From the NCBI RefSeq assembly GCF_963669205.1, contig NZ_OY769915.1, forward strand, positions 780,001 through 844,000: a DNA stretch of 64,000 nt. The letters run 5' to 3'. Made by a program: the position numbers and the translations under genes. The DNA is from an uncultured Roseibium sp. GTDB taxonomy: Bacteria; Pseudomonadota; Alphaproteobacteria; Rhizobiales; Stappiaceae. The notes under the pieces are model-generated. The model saw only the letters and a list, made by a program, of their open reading frames with translations, was not told where the DNA came from and searched no databases. Shown in pieces: positions 35,328 to 44,917 of this stretch (its first letter is position 1; the number at the start of each line of letters is the position of its first letter).

Positions 35328-36271
35328 TTGTGCGATACTTTTCAGAAGCGCGCTTTGCGATCGTGCTCCTCGCTGTACTGCTGATCGTCACCATCATCCT
35401 GACGCCATCGCGATTTTCGCCGGAAAATCTCGGAACGACGCTTGGTCTGATGACCCCGTTCATTCTGGCCGCCTGCGCTGTCACTCCGGTTTTCCTGGCA
35501 GGCCGGGAAGGCATCGACCTTTCAGTCGGGCCTCTGATCGGCTTTGTCAGTGTCGTCATGGTCAAGGTGCTGATCCTTGATCTCGGGTTTTCCACGCCCC
35601 TGATCATTGTGCCGGCGGCCTTGCTGCTGGGCGCGGCGGTAGGAATGACCAACGGCATGTTGGCCGTATATCTCCGCGTTCAGCCGATTGTCACAACGCT
35701 TGGCATGTACCTGATCTTGGCAGGGCTTGCTTCATGGATATTGCCGTCGCCCAAAGGGCCGGTGCCCGGCTGGTTGTCGAGCCTGTCCGAAGGCTATTCG
35801 ATCATTCCGATCGTCGGCGTTGCACTGGTTTGGCTGATGATCAAGCGTCTGCCGCTCTATGGATTGATATTGACAATCGGAGGCGAAGACCGGGCGGCGT
35901 ATGCTGCAGGCGTGAATGTCAATCTGGTCCGGTTTCTGACCTACGTGATCGGCGGCCTTTTTGCAGGGGTTGCAGCGATCTCGCTGACGGGCCTTTTAGG
36001 TTCGGCGGACGCACAAGTGGGACCAAACTATACCTTGCTGGCGATTGCGGCCGCGGCATTGGGGGGCGTCAGCCTTGGTGGCGGCAAAGGGACAATGTTC
36101 GGCGCCGCCGTCGGTGCCATAGACATCTACCTGCTCCAAAACCTGGTGACGCATTTCAATGTTTCGCCGTTTTTCTTGCAAATTGCCTACGGCTCGATCC
36201 TCGTCTTCGCCGTGTCGCTGAACTCGGATGTGCTGAGCAGATACCTGTCACGGGAGCGCCGCCATGTTTAG
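35324..36271 (+). CDS. Ribose-type ABC transporter permease 1 (RbsC-like)
   Basis: A 315-residue multi-pass permease. Family features are GREGIDLSVGPLIGFVSVVM near residue 55 and LGAAVGMTNGMLAVYLRVQP, QPIVTTLGMYLILAG, and the late AALGGVSLGGGKGTMFGAAV. About 8–10 membrane segments. It overlaps the ATPase gene upstream and the second permease downstream by 4 and 8 bases, so the operon is tightly packed. Confidence 0.9.
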   Translation: MIVRYFSEARFAIVLLAVLLIVTIILTPSRFSPENLGTTLGLMTPFILAACAVTPVFLAGREGIDLSVGPLIGFVSVVMVKVLILDLGFSTPLIIVPAALLLGAAVGMTNGMLAVYLRVQPIVTTLGMYLILAGLASWILPSPKGPVPGWLSSLSEGYSIIPIVGVALVWLMIKRLPLYGLILTIGGEDRAAYAAGVNVNLVRFLTYVIGGLFAGVAAISLTGLLGSADAQVGPNYTLLAIAAAALGGVSLGGGKGTMFGAAVGAIDIYLLQNLVTHFNVSPFFLQIAYGSILVFAVSLNSDVLSRYLSRERRHV

Positions 36272-37217
36272 GCGTTTCGTTTTATCCCTGCCACCGGCCT
36301 ATTGGATGGTCCTTGGCATCTTTGCGTTCGGGGCGCTGACGATTGAAGGATATACAAGCGCTTTTTCCATTCGTGCCTTGCTGGTGCTGTCTGCATTTCT
36401 GATCATCGCCGCCGCTGGGCAGACCATGACGATGCTGATTGGCGGGATCGATTTGTCCATCCCGTTCGTGGTTGGTTTCGCCAATGTGGCGATAGCCCAA
36501 CTCGGATCTGACGGTATTCCCTTCTCCATGGCACTGGTGATTGTCGTGGGGCTCAGCGCGCTGTTGGGTGCTTTCAACGGTGGGCTGTCTGCAATTCTGA
36601 AAGTGCATCCGTTGATCATCACACTGGGCACCGGAACAGCGCTATTGGGTGGCGTGCTGCTTTGGACCAAAGGATATCCCACGGGTAGTGCGCCCGCCTA
36701 TATCAACGAATTCGTCTCGATCGGTGCTTCAATCGGACCGTTTCCGGTCCCTTGGCTGGTGCCGGCAACAATCGCTCTGATCATCGTGCTGCGGCTCTTT
36801 GAAACGCGGACGACCTTGGGGCGCAAAGTCTTTGCCCTGGGATCAAATTCGACTGCGGCCCCCTATGCCCTCATCAACCCAACCGTGATCTGGATCTTCT
36901 GCTTTGCCGTGTCGGCCGTTCTTGCAGCCATCACGGGCATCCTGCTTCTGGGCTTTTCAGGAGCCGCATTCGCAGATGTGGGGCAGCCCTACCTGTTTCA
37001 GACGGTTGCCGCGGCGGTCATTGGCGGCACGGCCCTGTCAGGTGGCAGGGGTGGCATTCTGGGCACGGTCGCGGGTGCGCTGGCGCTGATTCAGCTCAAC
37101 ACTGTCTTGATCGGTCTGGGGCTGGATCAATCAGCCGTCCAGGCAGCGCTCGGCGCCCTGATCATTCTTGTCGTGGCACTTTACGGGCGGCAACCGCCCT
37201 TGCGCATCGCGATCTGA
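36264..37217 (+). CDS. Ribose-type ABC transporter permease 2 (RbsC-like)
   Basis: A 317-residue permease paralogous to the preceding one. It has MLIGGIDLSIPFVVGFANVA, LKVHPLIITLGTGTALLGG and VIGGTALSGGRGGILGTVAG at the matching places. Two different permeases with two separate ATPase halves suggest a fully heteromeric importer. It is followed by the amidohydrolase gene after 13 bases. Confidence 0.9.
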   Translation: MFRRFVLSLPPAYWMVLGIFAFGALTIEGYTSAFSIRALLVLSAFLIIAAAGQTMTMLIGGIDLSIPFVVGFANVAIAQLGSDGIPFSMALVIVVGLSALLGAFNGGLSAILKVHPLIITLGTGTALLGGVLLWTKGYPTGSAPAYINEFVSIGASIGPFPVPWLVPATIALIIVLRLFETRTTLGRKVFALGSNSTAAPYALINPTVIWIFCFAVSAVLAAITGILLLGFSGAAFADVGQPYLFQTVAAAVIGGTALSGGRGGILGTVAGALALIQLNTVLIGLGLDQSAVQAALGALIILVVALYGRQPPLRIAI

Positions 37218-37230
37218 CGGAGGGTTCGTT

Positions 37231-38151
37231 ATGGGAGGCAAGTCCAACCAGCGCATTTTGGACGCACACATTCACTGGTGGGATCTGGAAAACAACTACT
37301 ATCCATGGCTGATGGACAAGAAACCGGACGAAGGAGGCCTTTCCGGGGTTGACGCCATCGCCAGGACCTATCTTTTCGAGCACTATATGGCCGATGCATC
37401 TGGCTATGACATCGAAGGGTTCGTGCATATTCAAGCCGAGTGGGATCCGTCCGATCCTGTGGGGGAAACCCGCTGGCTGCAATCGCTTGTCGATGATGAC
37501 AAGATCAGGGGCAAGCTGCTCGCAATAGTCGGATTTGCAAATTTCGCGGATCCAAATGTCGAGGAAATCCTGGAGGGCCACACGGCTCATGCCAATGTTC
37601 GCGGCATTCGCCATATGCTGAACTTCCTGCCGGACAATCCGGCGCTGTGCTGGGCAGACCAGGACTACCTGGCAAACGACACGTGGTTGAAAAACATCCG
37701 GTTGCTGGACAAATACGGGTTGGATTTCGACCCGATGTGTTTTTCGAACCACTTGCCGGACCTGGCGCGCATCGCAGCGGAGAACCCGGAAATACAGGTG
37801 ATCCTGGAACACACGGGTATGCCCTACGACCATGCGCCGGAGGGGCGCGAGACATGGCGGCAGGGAATGCGCCTGCTGGCGGAGCGCGAGAATACGGCCG
37901 CGAAAATATCCGGCCTTGGCAATACCATAGACAATTGGACCGAAGACCTCATCCGGCCATATGTACTGGATACAATTGAGACCTTTGGAACAGACCGTGT
38001 TGTCTTTGCCTCAAACTTTCCAACAGACAGCATGTTCAGTGACATGAGCAGGATCTGGGATGCTTTCCTGTCAATTACTTCCGACTTCAGCCAGGAGGAA
38101 AGAGACGCTATGTTCGCCGACAACGCCCGGCGAATCTATCGCCTGGAATGA
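37231..38151 (+). CDS. Amidohydrolase family protein (lactonase-like)
   Basis: A 306-residue metal-dependent hydrolase with a TIM barrel. The N-terminal metal motif is DAHIHWWDL (H-x-H), with later His in ILEHTGMP and the C-terminal FASNFPTDSMF supplying Asp. This pattern matches the amidohydrolase-2 group that includes sugar lactonases and decarboxylases. ATG 37231 follows a GGAGG site; the upstream in-frame start lies inside the permease gene. It is the catabolic enzyme co-transcribed with the sugar importer. Substrate unknown, a lactone is plausible. Confidence 0.88.
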   Translation: MGGKSNQRILDAHIHWWDLENNYYPWLMDKKPDEGGLSGVDAIARTYLFEHYMADASGYDIEGFVHIQAEWDPSDPVGETRWLQSLVDDDKIRGKLLAIVGFANFADPNVEEILEGHTAHANVRGIRHMLNFLPDNPALCWADQDYLANDTWLKNIRLLDKYGLDFDPMCFSNHLPDLARIAAENPEIQVILEHTGMPYDHAPEGRETWRQGMRLLAERENTAAKISGLGNTIDNWTEDLIRPYVLDTIETFGTDRVVFASNFPTDSMFSDMSRIWDAFLSITSDFSQEERDAMFADNARRIYRLE

Positions 38152-38165
38152 GTTTGGAGACGCTT

Positions 38166-38954
38166 ATGAGCCCTGCAGACGGTGCCCAAAAGGATGCCGA
38201 CAAGAAGTATTCTGCTCCCGCGCTGGAAAAGGGTCTCGATATTCTGGAATTGCTCGGTTCCAAGTCCAACACGCTGTCCAAGTCACAGATTGCAAAAGAG
38301 CTGGGACGTTCCACCAGCGAAGTGTTTCGTATGTTGGGATGCCTGGAGGAACGCGGTTACATTAGCGAACGTGCACCGGGGGACGGCTACGGCCTGACCA
38401 TGCGTCTGCACGATCTGGTCAACAAATGGCCTCCCCACGCACGTCTGGTATCCGCTGCATTGCCGGAAATGCGGCTGCTGGCCGAACAAACGTTGCAATC
38501 GTGTCATTTGGGTGTCCTCAATTCCGGCAAGCTTTACGTCGCAGCGCAGGCCGAAAGCCCGTTGCCGATCAGCCTGACGTTTCGCATTGGCTCCGAATTC
38601 CCGCTGCTTCGTACGGCGTCGGGCCGCGTTCTGTTGGCGTTTCAGAGCAAAAAAGTCGCCGAGTTCCTGATTGGTTCCGTTGCACCCGAGTTGAGCTCCG
38701 GCGAAAAAAGTGAGCTCATGAACCACCTTGAAACAATTCGGGCGAACGGAATTGAAGTTTCGGATAGCGACCGGGTCGAGGGGCTGACCGACTTCAGTTG
38801 TCCGGTACTCGATGCACAAGGAAATGCTTCAGCGGCGATTACGGTTCCCTTCCTGAGATTCCTGAACCGGAACACAGATGCCGAAAGCGTTCGTCGCAAA
38901 TTAAAGAAGGCTGGGAATACGATCTCTGCACGTTTCGGCGGCGAAGCCTCGTAG
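38166..38954 (+). CDS. IclR-family transcriptional regulator
   Basis: A 262-residue regulator. The winged helix at about 20–75 has ALEKGLDILELLGSKSNTLS, QIAKELGRSTSEVFRMLGCL and ERGYISER. The C-terminal effector domain has QSCHLGVLNSGKLYVAAQAE, FRIGSEFPLLRTASGRVLLA and a final DFSCPVLDAQGNASAAITVP. ATG 38166 has TTTGGAG seven bases upstream; ATG 38148, six codons earlier, overlaps the amidohydrolase stop and has no ribosome site. Probably regulates the surrounding divergent operons. Confidence 0.9.
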   Translation: MSPADGAQKDADKKYSAPALEKGLDILELLGSKSNTLSKSQIAKELGRSTSEVFRMLGCLEERGYISERAPGDGYGLTMRLHDLVNKWPPHARLVSAALPEMRLLAEQTLQSCHLGVLNSGKLYVAAQAESPLPISLTFRIGSEFPLLRTASGRVLLAFQSKKVAEFLIGSVAPELSSGEKSELMNHLETIRANGIEVSDSDRVEGLTDFSCPVLDAQGNASAAITVPFLRFLNRNTDAESVRRKLKKAGNTISARFGGEAS

Positions 38955-39000
38955 CGACGGCGAAGACAAGACCGGGAAGGACGTTCCGGAAAGCGTCCGA

Positions 39001-39026
39001 TTCGCCTGACCGGTTCGCCTGACCGG
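39001..39026. repeat. Tandem duplication of a 13-base unit
   Basis: TTCGCCTGACCGG occurs twice in direct succession, followed by TTCC. It lies shortly after the IclR gene stop and has no evident function. Confidence 0.8.
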
Positions 39027-39315
39027 TTCCCCCGTTCATCGGGCTCGGTCAGATGGGGATGGCACCGTTTTGGCCGAAAGCAAACCTGCGGCAAGAATGC
39101 GCCGATCCTCACTGGCCAGCCATTTCAATCCGGGCAGCACGTTTCAGCGGTGGCTGCTCTCCAAGCCAAAAAAAGCGCAATCAAACTGGGCCAAGGGCAA
39201 CCAGGTAAATCTACAGGCCGTCATATTGCGGACGCTGACTTGGAATTGGCGAAGAGATGAACATGCCGCGGATGCGCATTTATGGTTTTGACTTCCAGGG
39301 CGCGTGCATCCTCGA

Positions 39316-39410
39316 GGTGGCTTTGACGGGTGTAGACTAGCCGGAGCGTGTCCGGTTGCGTATCTTCGATTCAAATTCCGGCCAGAAGCGGAGTTCGAGC
39401 GAGAAGGTGA
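39316..39410 (+). repeat. Diverged dispersed coding fragment, copy A
   Basis: This segment aligns without gaps to 51880–51974 (about 13 mismatches over the 81 bases 39330–39410). In the same frame both translate to PVAYLRFxFRPEAxFEREGE, and in the core from PVAYLRF onward most differences fall in third codon positions, so the fragment was or is coding. No family is recognised. Confidence 0.6.
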
Positions 39411-39672
39411 GCGTTGCAATTGGCTCCAAATGACCGGTTCCGTTGAACTGGGTGGCTCAAGCGTCGGACCGGTGCTCGTTTTGCGCTATGACCAGACATT
39501 CTGCCATCGCAATGACGATCTGTTTCCCTGTCCCGGCGAGAAGGACGGGTACCGATTGCAGCAACTGCCGGCGTTACCGGCGAGCTGTTCAAGATTGCGC
39601 TGAAGAGGGATGGCGACAAATACTTAGCTGCGTTGCCTTTTAACTGGGTTTTATTCGGACTATAGTGTTTGA

Positions 39673-40551
39673 ATGTCTGACGCGTTGAGAATCCGTTCCG
39701 GAGAATTCGGACGAGTTGCGTTGCTCGATATGGATCGAAGTCTGGTCCGCCACGCCCATCCTCACTGCCATGTTCTACTTAAGGTCGACGGCGGCGATAC
39801 GGCCTTTTTGGTCGGCGACAAGGTATCCCCACTGACCGATGAAACGGCCGTTCTGGTGAATGCCTGGACGCCGCATGCATTCGTTCACGACCCATCGAAA
39901 CCGCGCACTCTGATTTTGGCCCTTTATATCGAGCCTGCCTGGCTGGCCGAGTTTCGCGCCAATTGGGCGGCCAGCGGCGATATCCGGTTTTTCGAAAATG
40001 CCGTCGGCATGATTACGCCGGCCATCCGCAGGCAAACGATGGAACTTGCCACCTCCATGGTGCATGCGCCGACTGCATTGAGCGATCATGAGGAGATGTT
40101 GAGCGGATTGATGGTTGCCGTGATTGAGCAATTCACGGAGTGGCGCACCGTTGGTGCGGGCCTGCGTGAGGCGGCTCGGCGGAACTCTGTCGATTGGCGA
40201 ATTCGAAAGGCAGTCAAGCTTATTCGGGATGATCCGGGAGATGTCGACAATATCGATAAGGTCGCTGAAGCTGCCGGGATGAGCCGGGCAAACTTTTTTC
40301 GGGTGTTCGAGGCGTCACTTGGGGTGACACCGCGCGTCTTTCTGAACGTGATTAGACTTGAACAGGCCGTGCATTACGCAGTCCATTCCAAAGAATCCTT
40401 TGGCGAGTTGTCGGATCGGCTGGGCTTTTCCAGCCAGGGCCATTTCACGAGATTTTTTCGCGACCACGCCGGTGTCGCACCCAGCCAGTTCCGCAGCATA
40501 GCACGGCTTGGCGAAGCGCCTGGTTTCTCGCATTTTGAGACTATAGGGTAA
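39673..40551 (+). CDS. AraC-family transcriptional regulator
   Basis: A 292-residue regulator. The N-terminal cupin-like sensor has RHAHPHCHVLLKVDGGDTAF and VNAWTPHAFVHDP. The C-terminal double helix-turn-helix has VAEAAGMSRANFFRVFEASL, GVTPRVFLNVIRLEQAV and LGFSSQGHFTRFFRDHAGVA. It lies 87 bases before the molybdenum hydroxylase genes in the same direction, so it probably controls that operon in response to the substrate. Confidence 0.92.
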   Translation: MSDALRIRSGEFGRVALLDMDRSLVRHAHPHCHVLLKVDGGDTAFLVGDKVSPLTDETAVLVNAWTPHAFVHDPSKPRTLILALYIEPAWLAEFRANWAASGDIRFFENAVGMITPAIRRQTMELATSMVHAPTALSDHEEMLSGLMVAVIEQFTEWRTVGAGLREAARRNSVDWRIRKAVKLIRDDPGDVDNIDKVAEAAGMSRANFFRVFEASLGVTPRVFLNVIRLEQAVHYAVHSKESFGELSDRLGFSSQGHFTRFFRDHAGVAPSQFRSIARLGEAPGFSHFETIG

Positions 40552-40638
40552 ACTTCTAGACACTCCTGCATCGTTTTCAGGACATCCAGCCTGCCACTGT
40601 CCGCCCAGTGCGTTCGCCGCACATCGGGAGGAAACGGC

Positions 40639-43599
40639 TTGGACGAAGTTGCGGCCATTTTTGGGCAAGGGAGCCTGCATCAGGATCGGCTGAGGGTCGA
40701 AGATGCAGCATTGCTGACCGGACGTGCGTCCTTTTTCGATGATGTGGCCACAGGTCCGTTTTGTTGCCATGCATCGATCCTGCGTTCACCTCATGCCCAT
40801 GCGGACATTCTTGAGATCCGAACCGAAAGCGCGGCGGCGATACCGGGTGTGCGGGCTGTCCTTACCGGTTCGGACGTTTCTCAAGTAACAGTTCCGCTAA
40901 TGGTGGGTGTCAAAGTCCCGATCGAATGCTGGCCGATCGCAACGGACCGGGTTCGTTATGTCGGTGAACCGGTCGCCATTGTTCTTGCCGAAGATCGGTA
41001 TGTCGCGGAAGATGCGCTTGAGCAAATCGAGGTTCGCTACAAGCAGCGTGCGCCGGTCCTGGACCCGGAAGCCGCGGCTGAAGAATCAACGCCAATTCAC
41101 CCGTGTCTGAACAGCAACCTCAGCGCTGAGCGCCGGTTCCACTATGGCGATTGTGAAGCGGCCTTCGCGGCGGCCGACCGTGAAGTGTCCATCACCGTTC
41201 AATATCCTCGAAACGCCTGCACTCCGATCGAGACCTATGGCGTTCATGCCAGCTACGATCCCTTCGAGGACGCATTCGAGGTTACTGCCAATTTCCAGGG
41301 CCCGTTTTCGATCCATCCCGTTATCGCCCGCGCGCTTAAAGTGCCCGGTAACCGTTTGCAATTGCGGACACCTGAAAATTCCGGAGGCAGCTTCGGTGTC
41401 AAACAGGGGGTCTTTCCATACATCGTCTTGATGGCTGCGGCATCGCGTCTTGCCGGTGTCCCTGTCAAATGGGTCGAAGACCGGCTTGAACATCTGATGG
41501 CTTCTGTTTCCGCAACAAACAGGGTTGTGACGTTGCGCGCTGCCGTCTCGGATGACGGCCGCATAAGCGCACTCGACTGGGACCAGATCGAAGATGTAGG
41601 GGCTTATCTGCGGGCGCCTGAACCTGCCACCTTGTACCGGATGCATGGCAATCTCTGTGGAGCCTATGACATCGCCAATCTGACCGTTCGCAACCGGATC
41701 GTGATGACCAACAAGACGCCGACCGGTCTCAATCGCGGTTTTGGCGGGCCGCAGGTCTATTTCGCCCTGGAACGCCTCATGCACAGGATAGCCGAGACGC
41801 TGGAACTCGATCCGGTGGACGTCATCCGGCGAAATCTCATCGCCAGCGACGCGTTTCCGTACCTGACGGCGAGCGGAACGACCTATGACAGCGGCAATTA
41901 CACCGAGGCTCTGGAGTGCGCGCTGCGCGACGGAGGATATCGCGCACTTGTTGACCGGCGTAGCCAGGCGCGTGCCGAAGGGCGCATCTACGGGATCGGG
42001 ATCGCCGCCGCCGTTGAGCCTTCCGTGTCGAATATGGGTTACCTCGCCACTGCGTTGACGCCGGAAGAACGAAAGAAAGCGGGGCCGAAAAACGGGGCCC
42101 AATCAGCGGCCACAATTTCCGTCGATCCGAGCGGCACGCTTACTGTCCAGATCGACAGTGTGCCACAGGGCCAGGGCCACAGAACCGTCGCAAGCGTTGC
42201 CGTTGCCGAGATCTTCGGACTTGAATCTGACGACATTCGTGTGGTCAGCGGCCTGGACACCGCCAAGGATGCCTGGTCGATCGCCGCCGGGAACTATTCC
42301 AGCAGGTTTGCCGCAGCATCGATGGGCGCTGTATTGCTCGCGGCCGACCGTCTGCGTGAGCGGCTTGCATTGATGGCGGCCGATCTGGTTGGCGGTGCTG
42401 CGGATCAGATCGTTTTCGAGGCCGGACAGGCTTTTTGCCGAAATGCGCCCGGAAAGAAAATCTCTTTCGTGCGCCTGGCATCCACCGGACACTGGGCGCC
42501 GGGCACATTGGAACCCGGCACCGTGCCCGCACTGCGTGAAACTGCGTTCTGGAGCCCGCCCGAATTGACGGCGCCGACGCCGGAAGACGGAATCAACTCG
42601 TCGCTTTGCCACGCCTTCATTTTCGACTTTTGCGGCGTCGAAATCGACCCTGTAACCGCGAAAATCCGGATCGACCGGTATGTCACCATGCACGATTGCG
42701 GCACGATCCTGCATGAAGGGATGGTCGAGGGCCAGATCCGCGGCGCCTTTGCCCAGGCGGTCGGCGCCGCGCTGTTCGAGGAATACGCCTATGGTCCTGA
42801 CGGCGCGTTTCTGGCAGGCACATTGGCGGACTATCTTGTGCCGACGGTCAATGAGATTCCGCCGCTTGACATTCTTCACATTTCGACGCCGTCACCAATG
42901 ACACCGACCGGCGCGAAGGGGGTCGGCGAAGGCAATTGCATGTCGACGCCGGTCTGTATCGCCAACGCCGTTGCCGACGCTCTGTCCCCCAAACTTGGTT
43001 CCCGTGATCTGACTTTGCCTCTGAGCGAGGCGAAGATCGCAGAACTCCTGAGCGACGAACCGGAAGCCCCGGATGGGGCTGTGCCGACCGTGAGACCCGG
43101 CAGAGGGCTAAGCGGCACTGGCAAGGCGCACGTCGCTGCCGAGCCTCAAAAGATCTGGGACCTGCTCATGGACGCCGACCAACTGGCGGCGGTCATCCCC
43201 GGGGCGCACTCGGTTGCCAAAACCTCAGTCAACGAATTCCGCGCCGATGTGACGCTTGGTGTGGGACCCGTCAAGGGCCGGTACCGTGTGACCGTCGGTT
43301 TGTCCGAACTGGATCCGCCGCGAAGCGTGATCCTGTCAGGGCAGGCGAATGGCGCCCTTGGAACGGGCGAGGGGGTCGGGCGCGTGACCCTGACGCCCCT
43401 GCCGAACGGCGGCACCGAGATCGGCTACAGCTATGAAGCGCAAGTTGGTGGCAAGGTCGCTGCAGTCGGCGGACGCTTGCTGGACGGGGCCGCGAAAATC
43501 ATCATCGGGCAGTTTTTTGCGGCGCTTGGCCGCAAGGCCGGCGATACACAATCGGGCTGGCGCAAACGGCTGCTTGCTCTCCTTGGAGGCCGTTCATGA
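40639..43599 (+). CDS. Molybdenum hydroxylase large subunit fused to a CoxG-like domain
   Basis: A 986-residue protein. Residues 1 to about 790 are the molybdopterin subunit of the xanthine dehydrogenase/CO dehydrogenase family: VRYVGEPVAIVLAEDRYVAE, TPENSGGSFGVKQGV, TGLNRGFGGPQVYFALERL and the catalytic-Glu region AKGVGEGNCMSTPVCIANA. The AYRCSFR loop of true CO dehydrogenase is absent. Residues about 823–970 are a CoxG/SRPBCC domain (GTGKAHVAAEPQKIWDLLMD, VGPVKGRYRVTVGLS), normally a separate protein that helps recruit the enzyme to the membrane. TTG 40639 follows a GGGAGG site by eight bases. It overlaps the FAD-subunit gene by four bases. Likely hydroxylates an aromatic or heterocyclic acid or CoA ester. 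Confidence 0.9.
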   Translation: MDEVAAIFGQGSLHQDRLRVEDAALLTGRASFFDDVATGPFCCHASILRSPHAHADILEIRTESAAAIPGVRAVLTGSDVSQVTVPLMVGVKVPIECWPIATDRVRYVGEPVAIVLAEDRYVAEDALEQIEVRYKQRAPVLDPEAAAEESTPIHPCLNSNLSAERRFHYGDCEAAFAAADREVSITVQYPRNACTPIETYGVHASYDPFEDAFEVTANFQGPFSIHPVIARALKVPGNRLQLRTPENSGGSFGVKQGVFPYIVLMAAASRLAGVPVKWVEDRLEHLMASVSATNRVVTLRAAVSDDGRISALDWDQIEDVGAYLRAPEPATLYRMHGNLCGAYDIANLTVRNRIVMTNKTPTGLNRGFGGPQVYFALERLMHRIAETLELDPVDVIRRNLIASDAFPYLTASGTTYDSGNYTEALECALRDGGYRALVDRRSQARAEGRIYGIGIAAAVEPSVSNMGYLATALTPEERKKAGPKNGAQSAATISVDPSGTLTVQIDSVPQGQGHRTVASVAVAEIFGLESDDIRVVSGLDTAKDAWSIAAGNYSSRFAAASMGAVLLAADRLRERLALMAADLVGGAADQIVFEAGQAFCRNAPGKKISFVRLASTGHWAPGTLEPGTVPALRETAFWSPPELTAPTPEDGINSSLCHAFIFDFCGVEIDPVTAKIRIDRYVTMHDCGTILHEGMVEGQIRGAFAQAVGAALFEEYAYGPDGAFLAGTLADYLVPTVNEIPPLDILHISTPSPMTPTGAKGVGEGNCMSTPVCIANAVADALSPKLGSRDLTLPLSEAKIAELLSDEPEAPDGAVPTVRPGRGLSGTGKAHVAAEPQKIWDLLMDADQLAAVIPGAHSVAKTSVNEFRADVTLGVGPVKGRYRVTVGLSELDPPRSVILSGQANGALGTGEGVGRVTLTPLPNGGTEIGYSYEAQVGGKVAAVGGRLLDGAAKIIIGQFFAALGRKAGDTQSGWRKRLLALLGGRS

Positions 43600-44420
43600 A
43601 ACCCGCAGCCTTCGACTACATTCGACCCGAAACGGTTACAGAAGCGCTTGAGGCGCTGCATCACGCGGGTGACGAAGCGCGTGTCCTCGCCGGAGGCCAG
43701 TCGCTTGTCGCGATGCTGAACATGCGGCTTGCGCGGCCGTCCCTGCTTGTTGATGTGATGCGCTTGGGCGCAAACACCATTGTCAGCGACAAGTCGGCGG
43801 TAACTGTGCCATTCGGTGTCCGGCAGGCCAATCTGGCTGCTTACCCGTCGCTGGTGGCCGAACTGCCGCTGGTTCACGCAATGCTGCCCTGGCTGGGTCA
43901 CGCCCAGACCCGCGCGCGTGGAACCGTTTGCGGGTCGGTTGCTCACGCAGATCCATCGGCGGAATTGCCGCTGGCTCTGGTCGCCCTGAATGGGCAGATC
44001 CACCTGCGCGCGCGGCGGTCCAAACGGACGGTGCCAGCGCGGGATTTCTTCAATGGCATGATGCTGACCGATGTCAGACCCGATGAAATGATCGACGCGG
44101 TCAGCTTTCCCAAGATACGCCCCGGTCAGGGGCACAGCTTTTTCGAAGTCGGTCGTCGCAAGGGCGACTTTGCCATCGTGGCTTGCGCTGCGGTCACGCA
44201 GGGCGCGCGCGTCCGGCTGAGCGTAGGCGGTGTCGAAGACACGCCCGCATCGAGAGACTGGGACAGCCTCGATGACGGACAGATCGACGATGCGCTGAAT
44301 GACTTTGCCTGGAGCCTTGAGGCTCGGGAAGACCTGCACGCCACCGCACGTTATCGCCGCGATCTTGTGCGGCGCCTTGGCCGGAAAGCCATAGAAGAGG
44401 CCCGCAAATGCGTTCGTTAG
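43596..44420 (+). CDS. Molybdenum hydroxylase FAD-binding medium subunit
   Basis: A 274-residue FAD protein (CoxM/XdhB type) that passes electrons from the iron–sulfur subunit to the acceptor. FAD contacts are seen in ARVLAGGQSLVAMLNMRLAR near residue 28 and TRARGTVCGSVAHADPSAEL near residue 105. The latter has TVCGS where TIGGN/S is usual. The C-terminus carries the CO_deh_flav_C-like part (FFEVGRRKGDFAIVACAAVT). It overlaps both neighbours by 4 and 13 bases, showing coupled translation. Confidence 0.92.
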   Translation: MKPAAFDYIRPETVTEALEALHHAGDEARVLAGGQSLVAMLNMRLARPSLLVDVMRLGANTIVSDKSAVTVPFGVRQANLAAYPSLVAELPLVHAMLPWLGHAQTRARGTVCGSVAHADPSAELPLALVALNGQIHLRARRSKRTVPARDFFNGMMLTDVRPDEMIDAVSFPKIRPGQGHSFFEVGRRKGDFAIVACAAVTQGARVRLSVGGVEDTPASRDWDSLDDGQIDDALNDFAWSLEAREDLHATARYRRDLVRRLGRKAIEEARKCVR

Positions 44421-44917
44421 CCAGCAAAGAACGCCATCAGGTGAATTTGACACTGAATGGTCGTGAGGTGTCGGGCTGCGCCCAGCCCCGGATGTTGCTC
44501 AGCGATTTCCTTCGCCACGAAATCGGGGCGACCGGCACGCATGTGGGGTGTGAACACGGCGTTTGCGGTGCCTGCACCGTGCGCATCGATGGTTCGATGG
44601 CACGGTCGTGCCTGACATTGGCAGTGCAGGTCGATGGTTCCGCGGTCGACACGGTCGAAGGCTTGCAGCCCGAACCGGCGCGGCTGTCGGTCCTGCAAGC
44701 TGCGTTCGGGCGGCATCACGCCCTTCAATGCGGTTTCTGCACTGCAGGAATTCTGATGTCGCTCGATACCTTGCTGCGCGACGAACCGGACGCGGATGAA
44801 GACCGGATCCGCGACGTTCTTTCCGGACATTTGTGCCGCTGCACCGGCTACCAGCCGATTGTTCGTGCTGCTCGTGAAGCTGCCGAAATACTGCGAGGAG
44901 AATCGACCGATGCTTGA
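44408..44917 (+). CDS. Molybdenum hydroxylase 2Fe-2S small subunit
   Basis: A 169-residue iron–sulfur protein (CoxS/XdhC type). The plant-ferredoxin-type cluster ligands lie in GCEHGVCGACTVRIDG and a following Cys in SMARSCLTLAVQ. The second cluster is formed by LQCGFCTAGILMSLDTLL and HLCRCTGYQPIVRAA. Order large, medium, small is complete. It overlaps the acyl-CoA synthetase gene by eight bases, so the synthetase belongs to the same operon. Confidence 0.95.
   Translation: MRSLASKERHQVNLTLNGREVSGCAQPRMLLSDFLRHEIGATGTHVGCEHGVCGACTVRIDGSMARSCLTLAVQVDGSAVDTVEGLQPEPARLSVLQAAFGRHHALQCGFCTAGILMSLDTLLRDEPDADEDRIRDVLSGHLCRCTGYQPIVRAAREAAEILRGESTDA

Larger units (their letters stand above)
38955..39672. 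other. Gene-poor region between IclR and AraC regulators
   Basis: This 718-base gap contains a tandem repeat (39001–39026), coding-fragment copy A (39316–39410) and otherwise only short frames on both strands. The AraC promoter is probably in the last 60 bases, which are AT-rich. It looks like a region of gene decay. Confidence 0.5.

Noticed and set aside
40639..44917. Carbon monoxide dehydrogenase (coxLMS)
   Set aside because: Subunit order and CoxG fusion suggest it, but the large subunit lacks the AYRCSFR active-site loop of true CO dehydrogenases and sits with acyl-CoA genes.
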